A stretch of DNA of 64,000 nt from Tupaia tana (GCA_026018925.1 JAKSZU010000029.1:15303778-15367777); one strand, 5' to 3'; shown: positions 53,301-64,000, numbered from the stretch's first letter. Translations and numbers: made by a program. Notes: generated by a model from the sequence alone, not told the origin.

Positions 53301-54168
53301 TTTAGCAGTGTCCCATAGATTATGGAAACTCGTGTCCTCATTGTCATTGGCTTCCATAAATCTTTTGATTTCAGTCTTCATTTCTTCGGTAGTAATGGAG
53401 TCATTTAGTTTCCATGTATTTAGATATTTTTGAGGATTTCTCTTGAAATTAAAATCAAGTTTCATTCCATCATGGTCAGAGAAGATGCTGGATATAGTTT
53501 CTATACCTCTGAATCTGTAGAGGCTTGCTTTGTGCCCTATGATGTGGTCAATCCTTGAAAAGGTTCCATGTTGGGGTGAGAAAAAAATGTACCTCATGGT
53601 TTTTGGATGGAAAGTTCTATAGATGTCTGTTAAGTCCATTTTATTTACGGTATCGTTTAGATCCTTGGTCTCTTTACCTATTTTTTGCCTAGATGATCTT
53701 TCCCGGGGGGGGGGGGGGGTAGTGCGGTGTTGAGGTCTCCAACAATTAGTTTGTTTCAGTTTATCTCCCCTTTTAGATCTAACAGTCTTTTCTTCACATA
53801 TTTGGGTGCTCCTGTGTTAGGCGCATAGGTACTTATGAGCATTATATCTTTTTCATCTATAGTCTTTTACTATGATATAGTGTCCTTCATTGTTTCTTTG
53901 AACAGTTTTTGTTTTAAATCCTATTTTGTCAGAAATCAGTATCACAACTCCAGCTCTTTTTTGTTTCCCATTTGCATGGAAATCCTTTTTCCAAACCTTT
54001 GATTCTATGTATGTCTTTTTCCATGAGGTAGGTTTCCTGTAGGCAACAGATAGAGGGTTTCTGGGTGTTTTTTTTTATCCATTCAGCCAGCCTGTGTATC
54101 TTAATTAGAGAATTTAATAAATTAACATTCAATGTTACAGAGTCTGTACAGACGTTTAAGTTGGCCAT
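50342..54168 (-). pseudogene. L1-D ORF2, broken
   Basis: ATG 54,168 (MANLNVCTDSVTLNVN; a few codons before LNVN are missing). Open stretches: 54,168-53,929, 53,639-53,130, 53,128-52,463, 52,380-51,910, 51,702-51,478, 51,295-50,939 and 50,910-50,566, so at least five frame changes. A run of 14 G (53,705-53,718) lies in the endonuclease part. The FADD motif (52,066-52,077) is present, but the following segment lacks about 9 bases (ADDMIEDP against ADDMIxYIEDP elsewhere). Confidence 0.9.
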
Positions 54169-54212
54169 TGTCTTAGTTGCCTTTTATTTCTTTGTTTCTG
54201 GCTGATAATTCT

Positions 54213-55169
54213 TTAGTTTTCCTGGAACAGTACTTTCTTCAGGGTTTCTTGAAAAGCTGGTCTGGCGTTGGCAAATTCTTTCAGGTTTTGTTTGTCTGAG
54301 ATTTTAATCTTTTTTTCCCATATGAAGAATAATCCTGCTGGATATAATAGTCTTGGTTGAAATTGTTTCTCTCTTAAAACTTTCAATACATCTTCCTATT
54401 CTTTTCTTGCTAGCATTGTTTCTTTTGAGAGGTCCAGAGTTAGCCTGATGGGATGACCTTTGTAAGTCACTTCTCTTTTCTCTCTTGCCAGTATTAGTAT
54501 CATGTCTTTGTCTGTGGTCTTTGAGAGTCTGGCTACAATGTGCCTTGGGGAAGATCTTCCGGAGTTAAGTCTATTTTGGGGTCCTTTGTATTTCTTGGGT
54601 CTGGATGCTTAAGTGCCTTTCTAGACTTGAGAGATTTTCTACCAGAATTTCATGGAATAGATTTTCCATGCCGTTATTACTTTCTTCACCTCCTGGGATG
54701 CCAATTATTTTGATGTTTGGGCGTCTTATGGAATCTAGTATTTCTTGTATATTATCTTCATGTTTTTATTTATTTTTTCTATCTTCTTGGTGGTTTTTTT
54801 TCTGGGTCAGAGGTTTAATCTTCTACATCACAGATTTATTCTTCTTCTAATCGACTTTTAATACTTTCAAAAGAGTTTTTGATTTCCTGTATTTCAGACT
54901 TCATCTCTAATAGTTACATCTGATTCTTTCTCAGAGTGTCCATTTCCTCTTTCATATCATGGAAGGACTTCTTAATCCCCTGAAGTTTGTTGTCTCTTTT
55001 CTGTTCCGACTCATAGACTGTTCATCATGAAGGTTCTAAATTCTTTCTCTGACATTTTGGTGACACCCTCAGCTTTTAGGAGAGATGGAGGGGAGTTACT
55101 CTGTTCCTTTGATGGAGACATGTATCCTGACTTGTTTAGACCTGAGACGCTTCTCCTACTTCTAGCCAT
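54213..55169 (-). pseudogene. L1-D ORF1, broken
   Basis: ATG at 55,169-55,167 (MARSRRSVSG), TAA at 54,215-54,213. The coiled-coil, RNA-binding and YPARLSF-type segments can all be followed in order, but no stretch stays open for long, so there are several stops and shifts. Confidence 0.85.
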
Positions 55170-55529
55170 TAGAAGATGTATTCACTTTTGAATATCTCTT
55201 AGGAGAACGTTTCTTCAACTAGGAGTAAGCGAGTTTCCTTTTTTTTGTGAATTAATGTATGCGGAAGTACCTCTTCTGTTGTTTTTAGTAATGTGGTCTT
55301 AAGAGGGGTTCTCTATTCTAGGTATTCACAGGTGGTTCAGTATTGAGGAGGATCCCAGGAACCTTCCAATACTAGGGAAGTTCAGAACTGAGATTCTAGA
55401 TCTGTCTAATCCCTCAGGAAGAGTGGAGGATGAAGAAGAGAGGATAATGTAAGAGGAAAGAGAAGAGTACAGAGGAGATTAAAGAAAAAGTTGCGTGCTG
55501 CGTGATAGCGTGGGGTGCAATTCTGCCAG
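55170..55529 (-). promoter_or_regulatory. L1-D proximal 5' UTR
   Basis: Leader shared with L1-B and L1-C ('TCTAATCCCTCAGGAAGAG', 'GGAGGATGAAGAAGAGAGG'). No coding frame on the minus strand. Confidence 0.7.
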
Positions 55530-55904
55530 TGAGCTATAGATGGAACAGGAGGGATCTTGCAGGGCAAGGACCTGTCTGATCTTTAAAGAAGGTGGAGTCC
55601 TAGTCTTGGGAGCCTGGAAGTGGGCTGGGGACAGTCGTGTTCCGGCCTCAATTTCCCTTGCTTGGAAGTGGGCTATAGATGGAATTGGAGGGCTCTTGCA
55701 GGGCAAAGACCTGTCTGGTCTGTGGGACAAGGGGGAGGAGAGAATTAGCAAAACAAAAAGAAATAGCAAAGAAGAAAAAAATTGAAAAAATGAAACCCTG
55801 CCTAACTTTAAAGAAGGTGGGGTCCTAGTCTTGGGAGCCTGGAAGTGGGCTGGGGGAAGTCATGCCTCAGCCTCAATTTCCCTTGCTGGGAAGTGGGCTA
55901 TAGA
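55530..55904 (-). repeat. L1-D 5' UTR monomers
   Basis: GGGCTATAGAT(GGAA) recurs at about 55,532, 55,669 and 55,896. The first interval is 137 bp; the second is longer because of the same AT-rich insert (55,740-55,800) seen in L1-C. 'GTCCTAGTCTTGGGAGCCTG' is in two units. Confidence 0.85.
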
Positions 55905-56016
55905 TCTCAGTGTGAACTTAAGCCACCGGGTCCAGGACGTGAACTGTGGTCGACTATATGGGAGTCCAGCGACATAGCCATTACGCTAACTGCTGGTCTC
56001 TATTTCATAATTATCT

Positions 56017-56212
56017 TCAGACAACTGTTCAGAATCACATAAAAACTAGAATTTCAGTATATGTGTTATTGGTAGTTGTGATATTGCTAACTTATTAGGA
56101 GGATTAAACTAAAGGAGATATGCTATTAGCATAGATTGGTAAAATACAAGACTTAAAAGAAATAAAAGCCAAATGACAATTTAATAAAAAAAAGAGTGAA
56201 GAAACATGAAAT

Positions 56213-56271
<59 letters not shown>

Positions 56272-56639
56272 AAAAGAAACGAGAAACAAAGGAAATATTT
56301 CAAGAGCCATGTCCAAACTCAGGAGACCAGGTCAACCCAGAGATGCCTTCCAGGGCTTCTTTTTCTGCCTAAGGATGCTCCAGCCTCCAGAAGGAGACTT
56401 AGGAACTTGTGAGACCCACCCAATAATGGGAATACTCGTAGGATCATGACCCAGGAATTCTACCCACACCACCCTGGCCTCCCAGGCCTTTGCTGATTTT
56501 CTGGTTTGGCACAGCCCCACTCCTCCACAGCCACAGCAGGGGGAGGAACAGTGGTCATGCTCAAGGGATTTGCAGGGACCTTTCAGATAGTCTTTGATAG
56601 CAGACACTGTTTCAAACTATTGACTCAAAATATAGTTAG
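56017..56639. other. Non-repetitive stretch with (GAAA)n
   Basis: About 620 bp. It includes a tetranucleotide run and a GC-richer part (56,300-56,600) with overlapping short frames on both strands but no recognisable product. Confidence 0.5.
56213..56276. repeat. (GAAA)n microsatellite
   Basis: About 15 near-perfect GAAA units. Confidence 0.97.
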
Positions 56640-56868
56640 TTTTTTTTTGTTTTTACTTTTTGCTATAGGGCATGAGCACTTGGCACTGGAGAGAGCCAGA
56701 GAGAGAGAGAGAATAAGAAAGTACCCATTAAGGGATATGGGAAAGCCACAATCCCTTCTCCATCTTTCTTTTTGTACTATTTCAGTATGCATGCACACAT
56801 GTGCATTGTATTTTACTAAGCCATCTAGTCATGCTGTTGACCATGTGAGATCCAGCACCTGCTAGCTC
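56640..56868 (-). mobile_element. SINE, diverged
   Basis: 'TTTTTGCTATAGGGCATGAG', 'GAAAGCCACAATCCCTTCTC', 'GCATGCACACATGTGC', weak head at the right. Confidence 0.85.
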
Positions 56869-56897
56869 AGCATTATTATAAAAAATTGTTTCAAAAT

Positions 56898-56985
56898 GGA
56901 CAGCAGGTGGTGTGCTGGTTAAGGCACTGGACTTTTGCATGACCGACGATGGCTTGAATTTTTGACTCAGCAACATATAATTGAG

Positions 56986-57025
<40 letters not shown>

Positions 57026-57172
57026 TGTGTGTGCCCAAAATCCTTAGAGGAGAATGTAGGAGAAGGGATTATGGTATGGCTAGCCCCCCAGGGGGTTATT
57101 TCTCACTTTCTCTCTCTGTTTCTGTCTTTTTAGTGAGCACATGTGTATTATGGCAACCCCTTTCCCCAAAAA
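56898..57172 (+). mobile_element. SINE carrying a GT microsatellite
   Basis: 'GACAGCAGGTGGTGTGCTGG' head, a (TG)n in the middle, 'GGGATTATGGTATGGC', CCCCCCAGGGGG, 'TGAGCACATGTGTATTATGG'. Confidence 0.88.
56988..57032. repeat. (TG)n microsatellite
   Basis: About 22 TG units with one GTGA interruption, in the same middle part of the SINE where the 39.0-kb copy has its CA run. Confidence 0.95.
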
Positions 57173-57189
57173 AATCACTTTTCAAAGTT

Positions 57190-57365
57190 TACTCTTTTCA
57201 TGAGTAAAAGAGACAAAAAGAGAACTAGAGAGACCCATAGGGAAAAAGGCACTCCCCAAAGTGTCTGAACACATTAGCTAACCCCAGCCTCATCTAGTCC
57301 CACATTGTGGGTACAAGTATGTCCAGCACACTCAGGGAGGTCTTGAGATGTAAAATCTAAACCTT
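57190..57365 (-). mobile_element. Possible second SINE-like family, copy 3
   Basis: 'GAGTAAAAGAGACAAAAAG' and 'GGCACTCCCCAAAGTG' recall the blocks at 37.8 and 38.6 kb, but no clear head. Weak. Confidence 0.3.
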
Positions 57366-57419
57366 CCCATGTACGTTAACCTTGCAGTGTGTCATGTTTT
57401 ATCACTTCATATTTGTTAT

Positions 57420-57995
57420 TTTTTGCCTCATAGAAAATGGTCATTGTAACTAGGGTAAAGTGAAACCTCATTGTAGTTTGGATTTATATTTTGTTGGTAA
57501 TTACTGATATTGAGCATTTTTTTCACATACTTGGCTGTTGTATTCTTCTTTAGAAATGTTTATTCATGTCGATTTAATTTTGTAATAAGGATTTTTTTTA
57601 TGTTTTTTTTTTTGCTTTGCTTTTCTGTTTATTGGATTTGTTATATACTCTGCATATTAATCCTTCACTAGATGGACAGATTGAAAATACATTGATTCTC
57701 TCCTGAAGCATGTCTGTTCACTCTGTTGATTACTTGCTATGCAGAATCATTTTAGTTGGTGACAATATCAGGTGAAATTTTTTGCTTTCATAGCCTCTAA
57801 TTTTCAGGTATTCTTTTAAAAATCTGTGCCCAGATCAATACCTGAGGCATTTCCCTTACTTTTTTTCTGTAGTCCTGTTTTGTGTCTTCCATTTAAGTTT
57901 GTAATCTGTTCTTTCTGGCATGAATAGCCACTATCTCCAGCACCATTTATAGAAGTACTGTTCTTTCCCCACTCTATACTGTTGGCATCACATTT
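57420..57995 (-). mobile_element. Very old L1 ORF2 fragment
   Basis: Reverse-strand L1 order can still be followed: 'GGTAAAGTGAAACCTCATTG', 'CTTTCATAGCCTCTAATT', 'CCAGCACCATTTATAGAAG'. It has no open frame. Confidence 0.75.
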
Positions 57996-58002
57996 AAATT
58001 TC

Positions 58003-58150
58003 AGTGGCCAGAGGATAGCATAGAAGTTGAGAGCACTGGACTCTCACATGATGGACAGCAGTTTGAGTCCCAGACCTGGTGGCTTGCTTTCTCACTCTCC
58101 CTGACTCTCTGGTCAAATTAAAATAAATTATTGTCATCAAAATAATAAAG
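58003..58150 (+). mobile_element. Short-form SINE
   Basis: 'CACTGGACTCTCACATGATG', 'GTTTGAGTCCCAGACCTGG' B box, then directly 'TGACTCTCTGGTCAAATTAA'. A clean example of the short form. Confidence 0.9.
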
Positions 58151-58389
58151 TTAAATAAAGCAAGACCTTCCTAGAACAGAGAGAAGATACAAATCAATAA
58201 ACCAGATATGGAAGTAAAGACATTATTCCTGACCATATAGAAGGAAAAAGCTTTTGAGTACAACACAATACTAAATAATTAATAAAATGTGGCCATTAAT
58301 CAATACTCATAATGTAAGAAATACCCATCAATCTAGGGTGTCGCCAGGTTTGGATCACAGCATCTCGCCTACTTGTGCAGTCTGATTTT
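58151..58389. other. Unclassified stretch
   Basis: About 240 bp, possibly an old L1 remnant ('AAACCAGATATGGAAGTAAAG'), not certain. Confidence 0.35.
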
Positions 58390-58816
58390 TAAAAATTTTT
58401 TTTTATTTTTTATTATCATCATATTCTTCTTTATATTACATTGAGTTTCATATAACTTTACAGTGTATTACATTGCTTTTTAAAAAGGGAAGGCCAAGCA
58501 TGTCAGTCAGTACAGACACATTAATCTCCCCGCTTCAACATTCAATATCTTTTCTGTTTTCCCCAATCATTATTATTATTATTCTAATTATTTTTTAAAA
58601 TAGTCAATCACTATTTCTCATTTTGCTTGTACAAATACTTTGCCCATCATGAAATACTTCTCAGACGAATCCAGTTGAGAATACTATACATGTCAACCTC
58701 AACAGTTAATAAGCCATATCTGTTTCTCACTAACGTCCTGCCTCTCTATGGTTCACTTGCTATCTTTCTCTATCCTCTTCTCTTCACTTCCCCCATTCCA
58801 CACTGTCCTAATCTCA

Positions 58817-61800
58817 TTAAGTACCTTCACTGTTTTTATGTCCTCCAATTTTTTGCTCTCTACCATAGAGTGCGGATAGTCGGTATATATAGAGTGGATA
58901 CATACAATATCTTTCTTTCATAGCCTGGCTTACTTCACTCAGCAATAGATCCTCCATATCTGACCACTTTCTATCAAATGCCAGGGTCTTGTTATTTTTT
59001 ATGGCTGAGTAATATTCCATAGAGTATATATACCACACTTTTCCAATCCATTCATCAGTTTGTGGACATTTAGTTTGGTTCCATGTCTTGGAAATTGTGA
59101 ATAATGTTGCAATAAACATTGATGTGCAAGCACTTTTCTAACTGAGCGTTCTCCTATCTTTTGGGTAAATACCCAGAAGTGGGATTGCTGGATCAAATGG
59201 TAGTTCTATTTGTAGATCTTTGAGGAACCTCCATATCGCTCTCCACAGTGGTTGAACTAGTTTACATTCACACCAACAGTGTAGGAGGGTTCCCTTTTCA
59301 CCACATCCCTGCCAACATTTTTTACTTTTTATATTCTTAATCTTTGCCATTCTGACAGGGGTTAGGTGGTATCCCATTGTGGTTTTTATCTGCATCTCCC
59401 TTATGATGAGGGATGTTGAGCATTTCCTCATATGCTTTTTGGCTGTTCGTATGTCTTCCTTAGAGAGACTTTTGTTCAGCTCATTTTCCCATCTTTTAAT
59501 TGGGTTAATCAATTTTTTTTCGCATAAGGCACTTGAGTTCCCTGTGTATTCTGGTTATCAGTCCCTTGTCTGAGGCATATTTAACAAATATATTTTCCCA
59601 TTCTGAGGGTTGTCGGTTCACACTCGTTACTCTGTCCTTTGCTGTGCAGAAACTTCTTAGTCTAATATAGTCCCACTTGTCTATTTTAGGGATTATTGCC
59701 AGTGCTTTGGGAGTCTTATTTAAGAAGTCTTTGCCTACTCCAATGTCCCCCAGAGTTTCCCCAGCATTTTCCACCAGTAGTTTTATTGTTTGAGGTCTTA
59801 GGTTCAGATCTTTGATCCATTTTGAGTTGACTGTTGTTAATGGTGAAAGACAGGGGTTCAGTTTCATCTTTCTGCAGGTGGATACTCAGTTTTTCCAGCA
59901 CCATTTACTAAAGAGGTTTTCCTTTTCCCAATGGATTGACTGATATCCTTTGTCAAAGATCAGTTGGCTGTAAGCTATGGGGGATATTTCTGGTATCTTT
60001 ATTCTCTTCCATTGGTCCACATGTCTGTTTTTATGCCAGTACCATGCTGTTTTGATGACCACAGCTTTATAGTATATCTTGGGATCAGGGAGTGATATGC
60101 CTCCCACTCTATTCTTCTTGCGCAGGATTGCTTTTGCAATACGAGGTCTTTTATGGTTCCAGACAAATTCTATGATTGCCTTTTCTAGATCTCTGAAGAA
60201 TATCTCTGGTATTTTGATTGGAATTGCATTAAACATGTAGATTAATTTGGGTAAAATTGCCATTTTGATTATGGGAATTCTTCCAATCCAGGAGCATGGG
60301 ATGTCCTTCCACTTTTTTATGTCACTTTCAATGTCTCTTTTAAGATTTTCGTAGTTTTCTTTATAAAGGTCTTTGACTTTCTTAGTTAGGTTTATCCCTA
60401 GGTATCTTATACACCTTGTGGCTATGGTGAAAGGGATTCCTTTCTTCAGCTCTGCTTCGTTCAGCTTGTTGTTCATAAATAGAAATGCTATAGATTTTTG
60501 GATATTGATTTTGTATCCTGCCACCTTACTGTATTCACTTATTACTTCAAGCAGTTTTTTCATGGATACCTTTGGGTATTCTAAGTATACCATCATGTCA
60601 TCAGCAAATAAAGATATTTTCAATTCTTCTTTGCCTATTTGAATGCCTTTAATATTGTTCTCTTCTCTGATTGCAATAGCTAAGACTTCCAGTACTATAT
60701 TAAAGAGCAGTGGAGAAAGTGGGCAGCCTTGCCTAGTACTTGTTTTCAGAGGAAAAGCTTTCAGCTTTTCCCCATTAAGTATAATGTTAGCTGTAGGTTT
60801 TTCATAGATTGCTTTTATTGTGTTCAGAAATGACCCTTCTATACCAATCTTACTGAGAGTCTTAATCATAAAAGGCTGTTGTATTTTATCAAATGCTTTA
60901 TCCGCATCAATTGAGATGATCATATGTTTTTTATCTTTCTTTCTGTTAATGTGGTGTATTACATTTATGGTCTTGCGTATATTAAACCACCCTTGCATCC
61001 CTGGTATAAGGCCTACCTGATCGTGATGAATGATCTTTGTTATATGTTGTTGAATATGATTCGCGAGTATCTTGTTGAGAATTTTCACGTCTATATTCAT
61101 CAATGATATTGGTCTGTAGTTTTCCTTTTTTGTCATGTCTTCATCTGTTTTGGGGATGAGGATGATGGAGGCTTCATAAAATGAATTTGGAAGGTTTCCT
61201 TCCTTTTGAATCTTTAGAAATAATTTTAGTAGGATAAGGGTTAAAGAGTTAAAAGTTTTGTAGAAATCAGAAGTGAAGCCATCTGGGCCTGGGCTTTTCT
61301 TTGTTGGGAGGTTATTTATTACTGATTCAATCTCCTGGCTTGTTATAGGTCTATTCAGGTTCTCTATGTCTTCCTGATCCAATCTTGGTAGATTATATGC
61401 ATCCAGGAATTTGTCCATCTCCTCCAGGTTATCTTGTTTGTTGGCGTAATGTCGCTCATAGTATTCTCTAATGATATTTTGTATTTCTGCTATGTCTGTG
61501 GTAGTATTGCCTGTTTCATCACATATTTGATTAATCTGGTTTCTTTCTTTCTTCTTCTTGATCAGTCTAGCCAATGGTGTGTCGATCTTTTTAATCTTTT
61601 CAAAGAACCAGCTTTTGCTTTCATTTACTTTCTGTATGGTTCATTTATTTTCTATTTCATTAATTTCTGCTCGAACCTTTATTATTTCTTTTCGCTTGGC
61701 ATTTTGGGGGTTTGTTTGTTGTTGTTTTTCCAATTCTATGAGGCATGATGATAAGTTATCTACTTGCCATCTTTCTATCCTTTTCTTATGCACACTAATT

Positions 61801-62717
61801 GCTATGAATTTCCCTCTTATGACTGCTTTTACTGTGTCCCATAGATTCTGGACACTTGTGTACTCATTATCATTAGTTTCCATAAATTTTTTTTTTATTT
61901 CAGCCTTAATTTCTTCAGTAGTGAAGAAGTCATTCAGAAGTAGGTTGTTCAATTTCCACGTGTTCGTGTATTTTCCGGTTTGTGTCTTGAAATTAATCTT
62001 GAGTTTAATTCCATCATGGTCAGAGAAGATGCTGGGTACAGTTTCTATGCCTTTGAATCTATAAAGGCTTGATTTGTGTCCTAATATATGATCTATCTTT
62101 GAAAAAGTTCCATGTCGTGGTGAGAAAAATGTATATGTTGTGGACGTAGGGTGGAAAGTTCTATAGATATCGGTCAAGCCCATTCCATTTATAGTATCAT
62201 TTTAGTCCTGTATCTCTCTATTTATTTTCTGTCTAGAAGATCTGCCTATAGGAGATAATGGGGTGTTGAGATCTCCAACAATTATAGTATTTCTCCCTAT
62301 CTCTCCTTTTAGCTCCAGCAGTCTTTCCTTCACATATTTAGGTGCACCTGAGTTGGGTGCGTAGATATTTATAAGGGTTATGTCTTCTTGCTGGATTACC
62401 CCATTTACTATTATATAATGCCCTTCTTTGTCTCTTCTTACAGTCTTTGTCTTGAAATCTATTTTGTCTGAGATCAATATCGCTACTCCAGCCTTTTTTT
62501 GATTTCCATTTGCATGGAGTATCTTTTTCCAGCCCTTGACTTTTAGTCTATGTCTGTCTTTATCCATAATGTGAGTTTCTTGTAGGCAACAGATAGAGGG
62601 TTTCTGTTTTCTTATCCATTCAGCCAGTCTATGTCTCTTAACTGGAGAATTTAATCCATTGACATTCAATGTAATTATCGATATTTCCGTACCTGATCCT
62701 ATCATTACGTGAGTCAT
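58817..62717 (-). pseudogene. L1-E ORF2, five lesions
   Basis: 1,300 codon positions. The endonuclease is readable ([40 protein letters not shown]). The reverse transcriptase is uninterrupted from 61,574 to 59,886, with FADD at 60,597-60,608. The C-terminal Cys-rich segment is present ([18 protein letters not shown]). Lesions: TAA at 62,202, TGA at 61,641 (from CGA), TGA at 59,886 (from TGG), a frameshift in an A run near 59,515, TAG at 59,138. All other parts stay in one frame, so this is a well-preserved fossil. Confidence 0.92.
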
Positions 62718-62779
62718 TATCTTGATTGCTTTTTGTTCTCGTATAACTGTCTCTGATTTTTTAGCTTTCCTGGTATAAT

Positions 62780-63727
62780 ACTCCCTTCAGAACCTCTTGA
62801 AGAGCTGGTCTGGAGTTGGTAAATTCCTTCAAATTTTGTTTATTCTAGAATGTTTTTATCTTTTTTTCCCATATGAAAGATAATTTTGCTGGGTATAGTG
62901 TTCTTGGTTGAAATTGTTTTTCACTCAACACTTTTACTATGCTTCCCCATTCTTTCCTTTCCTGCATTGTTTCCGCCGAGAGATCCAATGTTAGCCTGAT
63001 GGGGTGACCTTTGTAAGTAACCTGGCGTTTCCCTCTTGCCAACTTTAGTATCTTGTCTTTGTCTGTTGTTTTTGCCAGTCTGGCTATGATGTGTCTTGGA
63101 GAGGATCTTCTTGGGTTGATTCTACCAGTGGTCCTATGTATTTCCTGGGTCTGGATATTTGAATGCCTTTCTAGATTTGGAAAGTTTTCTTCCAGGATCT
63201 CATGGAATAAATTATCAAGGCCTTTATTATTTTCTTCCTCTTCTGTAATACCAATTATCCGGATGTTGGAGCGCTTGATAGTATCCAGTATTCCTCATAA
63301 ATTATCCTCATTTTTCATGGTTGTTTTCTCAATCTTCTTGATACCTTTTTCTAGGTCAGATGTTTTGTCTTCTACGTTAGAGATTTGATCTTCTGCCTGG
63401 TCTAACCTACTTTTAATACTTTCAAGGGAGGTTTTTATTTCCTGTATCACATTCTTCAATCCTAAAAGTTCCATCTGGTTCTTGTTTAATGTATCCATTT
63501 CTTCTTTCAAGTCATTGAAGGACTTTCTCATCTCCTGGAGCTCCTTGTCTCTTCTCTTCCATCTCAGTTACTTTGGTCACTACAAATATTCTGAATTCCT
63601 TATCAGACATGTCCACAACGTCCATTGTATTGACTGTGGGTGATGTAGGCTTGATGATTTCCCTTGAGGGAGAGGCCTTTTGTTGGTTGCTCATATTTCT
63701 TGAGCCTCGGCGATTGTTCCTAGTCAT
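62780..63727 (-). pseudogene. L1-E ORF1, broken
   Basis: Starts MTRNNRRGSRNMSNQQ at 63,727. The N-terminal piece ends at 63,512 after a frameshift near VTEMEEKR. Coiled coil 63,531-63,295 (ISNVEDKTSDLEKG), then a TGA-type break. RNA-binding and C-terminal segments follow (63,042-62,845, GHPIRLTLDLSAETM, YPAKLSF). Confidence 0.88.
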
Positions 63728-64000
63728 CAGGTAATCTATATGTTTCTTCTTAACTTCTTGTTAAAAGTTGTACAGGCTTAGAAAATTGATGATTTCCCTT
63801 ATGGTAGGCCTACCTGTTGCCACTACCCTGGATGGCCCAAAGTCCTCACTGTCTCTAAGGAGAGGTGAGCCTTCAATTGACTGAATAAGCAACACCCCAA
63901 GAGCAAAGAAAAACAAAATGAAAAAAGGAAATCACGTGGCGCGCAACGCGCGCCGCGCGCTATTCAAATCACCAGAATTCAAACACTCCAAAGGCTAGTG
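63728..64000 (-). promoter_or_regulatory. L1-E 5' UTR with CpG cluster
   Basis: Leader of L1-E, cut by the window edge. At 63,935-63,960 lies a dense alternating G/C block starting CACGTGGCGCGCAACGCG, the highest CpG density in the window. The block includes an E-box (CACGTG). A promoter role is likely for L1 leaders in general but is not shown here. Confidence 0.65.

Larger units (their letters stand above)
50059..55904 (-). mobile_element. L1-D: full-length L1 inserted in a SINE
   Basis: T-rich tail (50,060-50,100), type-A 3' UTR, ORF2 (54,168-50,342), ORF1 (55,169-54,213), 5' UTR with monomers to 55,904. About 5.85 kb in all with no later SINE. Same monomer type as L1-C. Confidence 0.93.
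49886..56000 (-). mobile_element. SINE split in two by L1-D
   Basis: Tail and middle at 49,886-50,058, head at about 55,905-56,000 ('AAGCCACCGGGTCCAGG', 'CATTACGCTAACTGCTGG'). The 16-bp target-site duplication of the SINE, TATTTCATAATTATCT, lies at 49,870-49,885 and 56,001-56,016, more than 6 kb apart. This proves that both pieces are one insertion. Confidence 0.93.
58390..64000 (-). mobile_element. L1-E: L1 of a different subfamily, 5' end beyond window
   Basis: 3' UTR of a third type (about 58,390-58,816), ORF2 (62,717-58,817), ORF1 (63,727 to about 62,780) and a CpG-rich 5' UTR reaching the right edge. ORF2 begins MTHVMIGSGTEISII, not MANLNV, and ORF1 begins MTRNNRRGSRNM, like the ORF1-only element at 49.38 kb and unlike L1-B. 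Confidence 0.92.

Noticed and set aside
56332-56607. 91-codon minus-strand frame in GC-richer DNA
   Set aside because: Cysteine- and glycine-rich by composition; opposite strand equally open; no family recognised.

Overview
This is vertebrate nuclear DNA, almost certainly from a placental mammal. It is built mainly of LINE-1 (L1) retrotransposons of several ages and one abundant tRNA-derived SINE family. I find no exon of a resident host gene that I can prove. The only host-gene sequence I recognise is a processed, intronless copy of peroxiredoxin 5 (PRDX5) at 33.1-33.75 kb on the minus strand. I see no Alu, rodent B1/B2, carnivore Can-SINE or ruminant BovB/ART2 sequence. The dominant SINE (about 265 bp, tRNA-like head, a CCCCCCTGGGGGG palindrome, CT-rich tail) is one I cannot assign to a named order from sequence alone.

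Layout. 1-4.4 kb: plus-strand L1 (L1-A), running in from the left edge, ORF2 nearly intact. 4.6-6.5 kb: old L1 3' ends around about 800 bp of unclassified sequence. 6.5-12.5 kb: full-length minus-strand L1 (L1-B) with a 5' UTR of 133-bp monomers. 12.8-26.5 kb: an old plus-strand L1, split first by a full-length plus-strand L1 (L1-C, 12,981-20,423, with 139-140-bp monomers) and then by a solo LTR (23,727-24,995). L1-C itself carries four SINEs and two L1 3'-end fragments. 26.5-31.3 kb: SINE-rich ground with a short duplicated segment and a probable Tigger-type DNA transposon. 31.3-34.85 kb: a very old minus-strand L1 carrying five SINEs, one of them split by the PRDX5 retrocopy. 34.9-41.4 kb: SINEs separated by the longest non-repetitive stretches of the window. 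41.5-43.1 kb: 5'-truncated L1. 44.3-49.7 kb: two ORF1-only, HAL1-like elements and more SINEs. 49.9-56.0 kb: a SINE split by a full-length minus-strand L1 (L1-D). 57.4-58.0 kb: old L1. 58.4-64.0 kb: a further minus-strand L1 (L1-E) running off the right edge at a CpG-dense 5' UTR.

How the parts work together. The L1s encode ORF1p (coiled coil, RNA-binding) and ORF2p (endonuclease, reverse transcriptase, Cys-rich end). Every copy here is broken, but elements of these families supplied the machinery that moved the SINEs and made the PRDX5 copy: several SINEs and the PRDX5 copy have A-rich tails and 8-16-bp target-site duplications. Nesting gives a relative time scale: old L1s, then older SINEs, then the young L1s, then the near-consensus SINEs. 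Coordinates of old repeat edges are estimates by eye.
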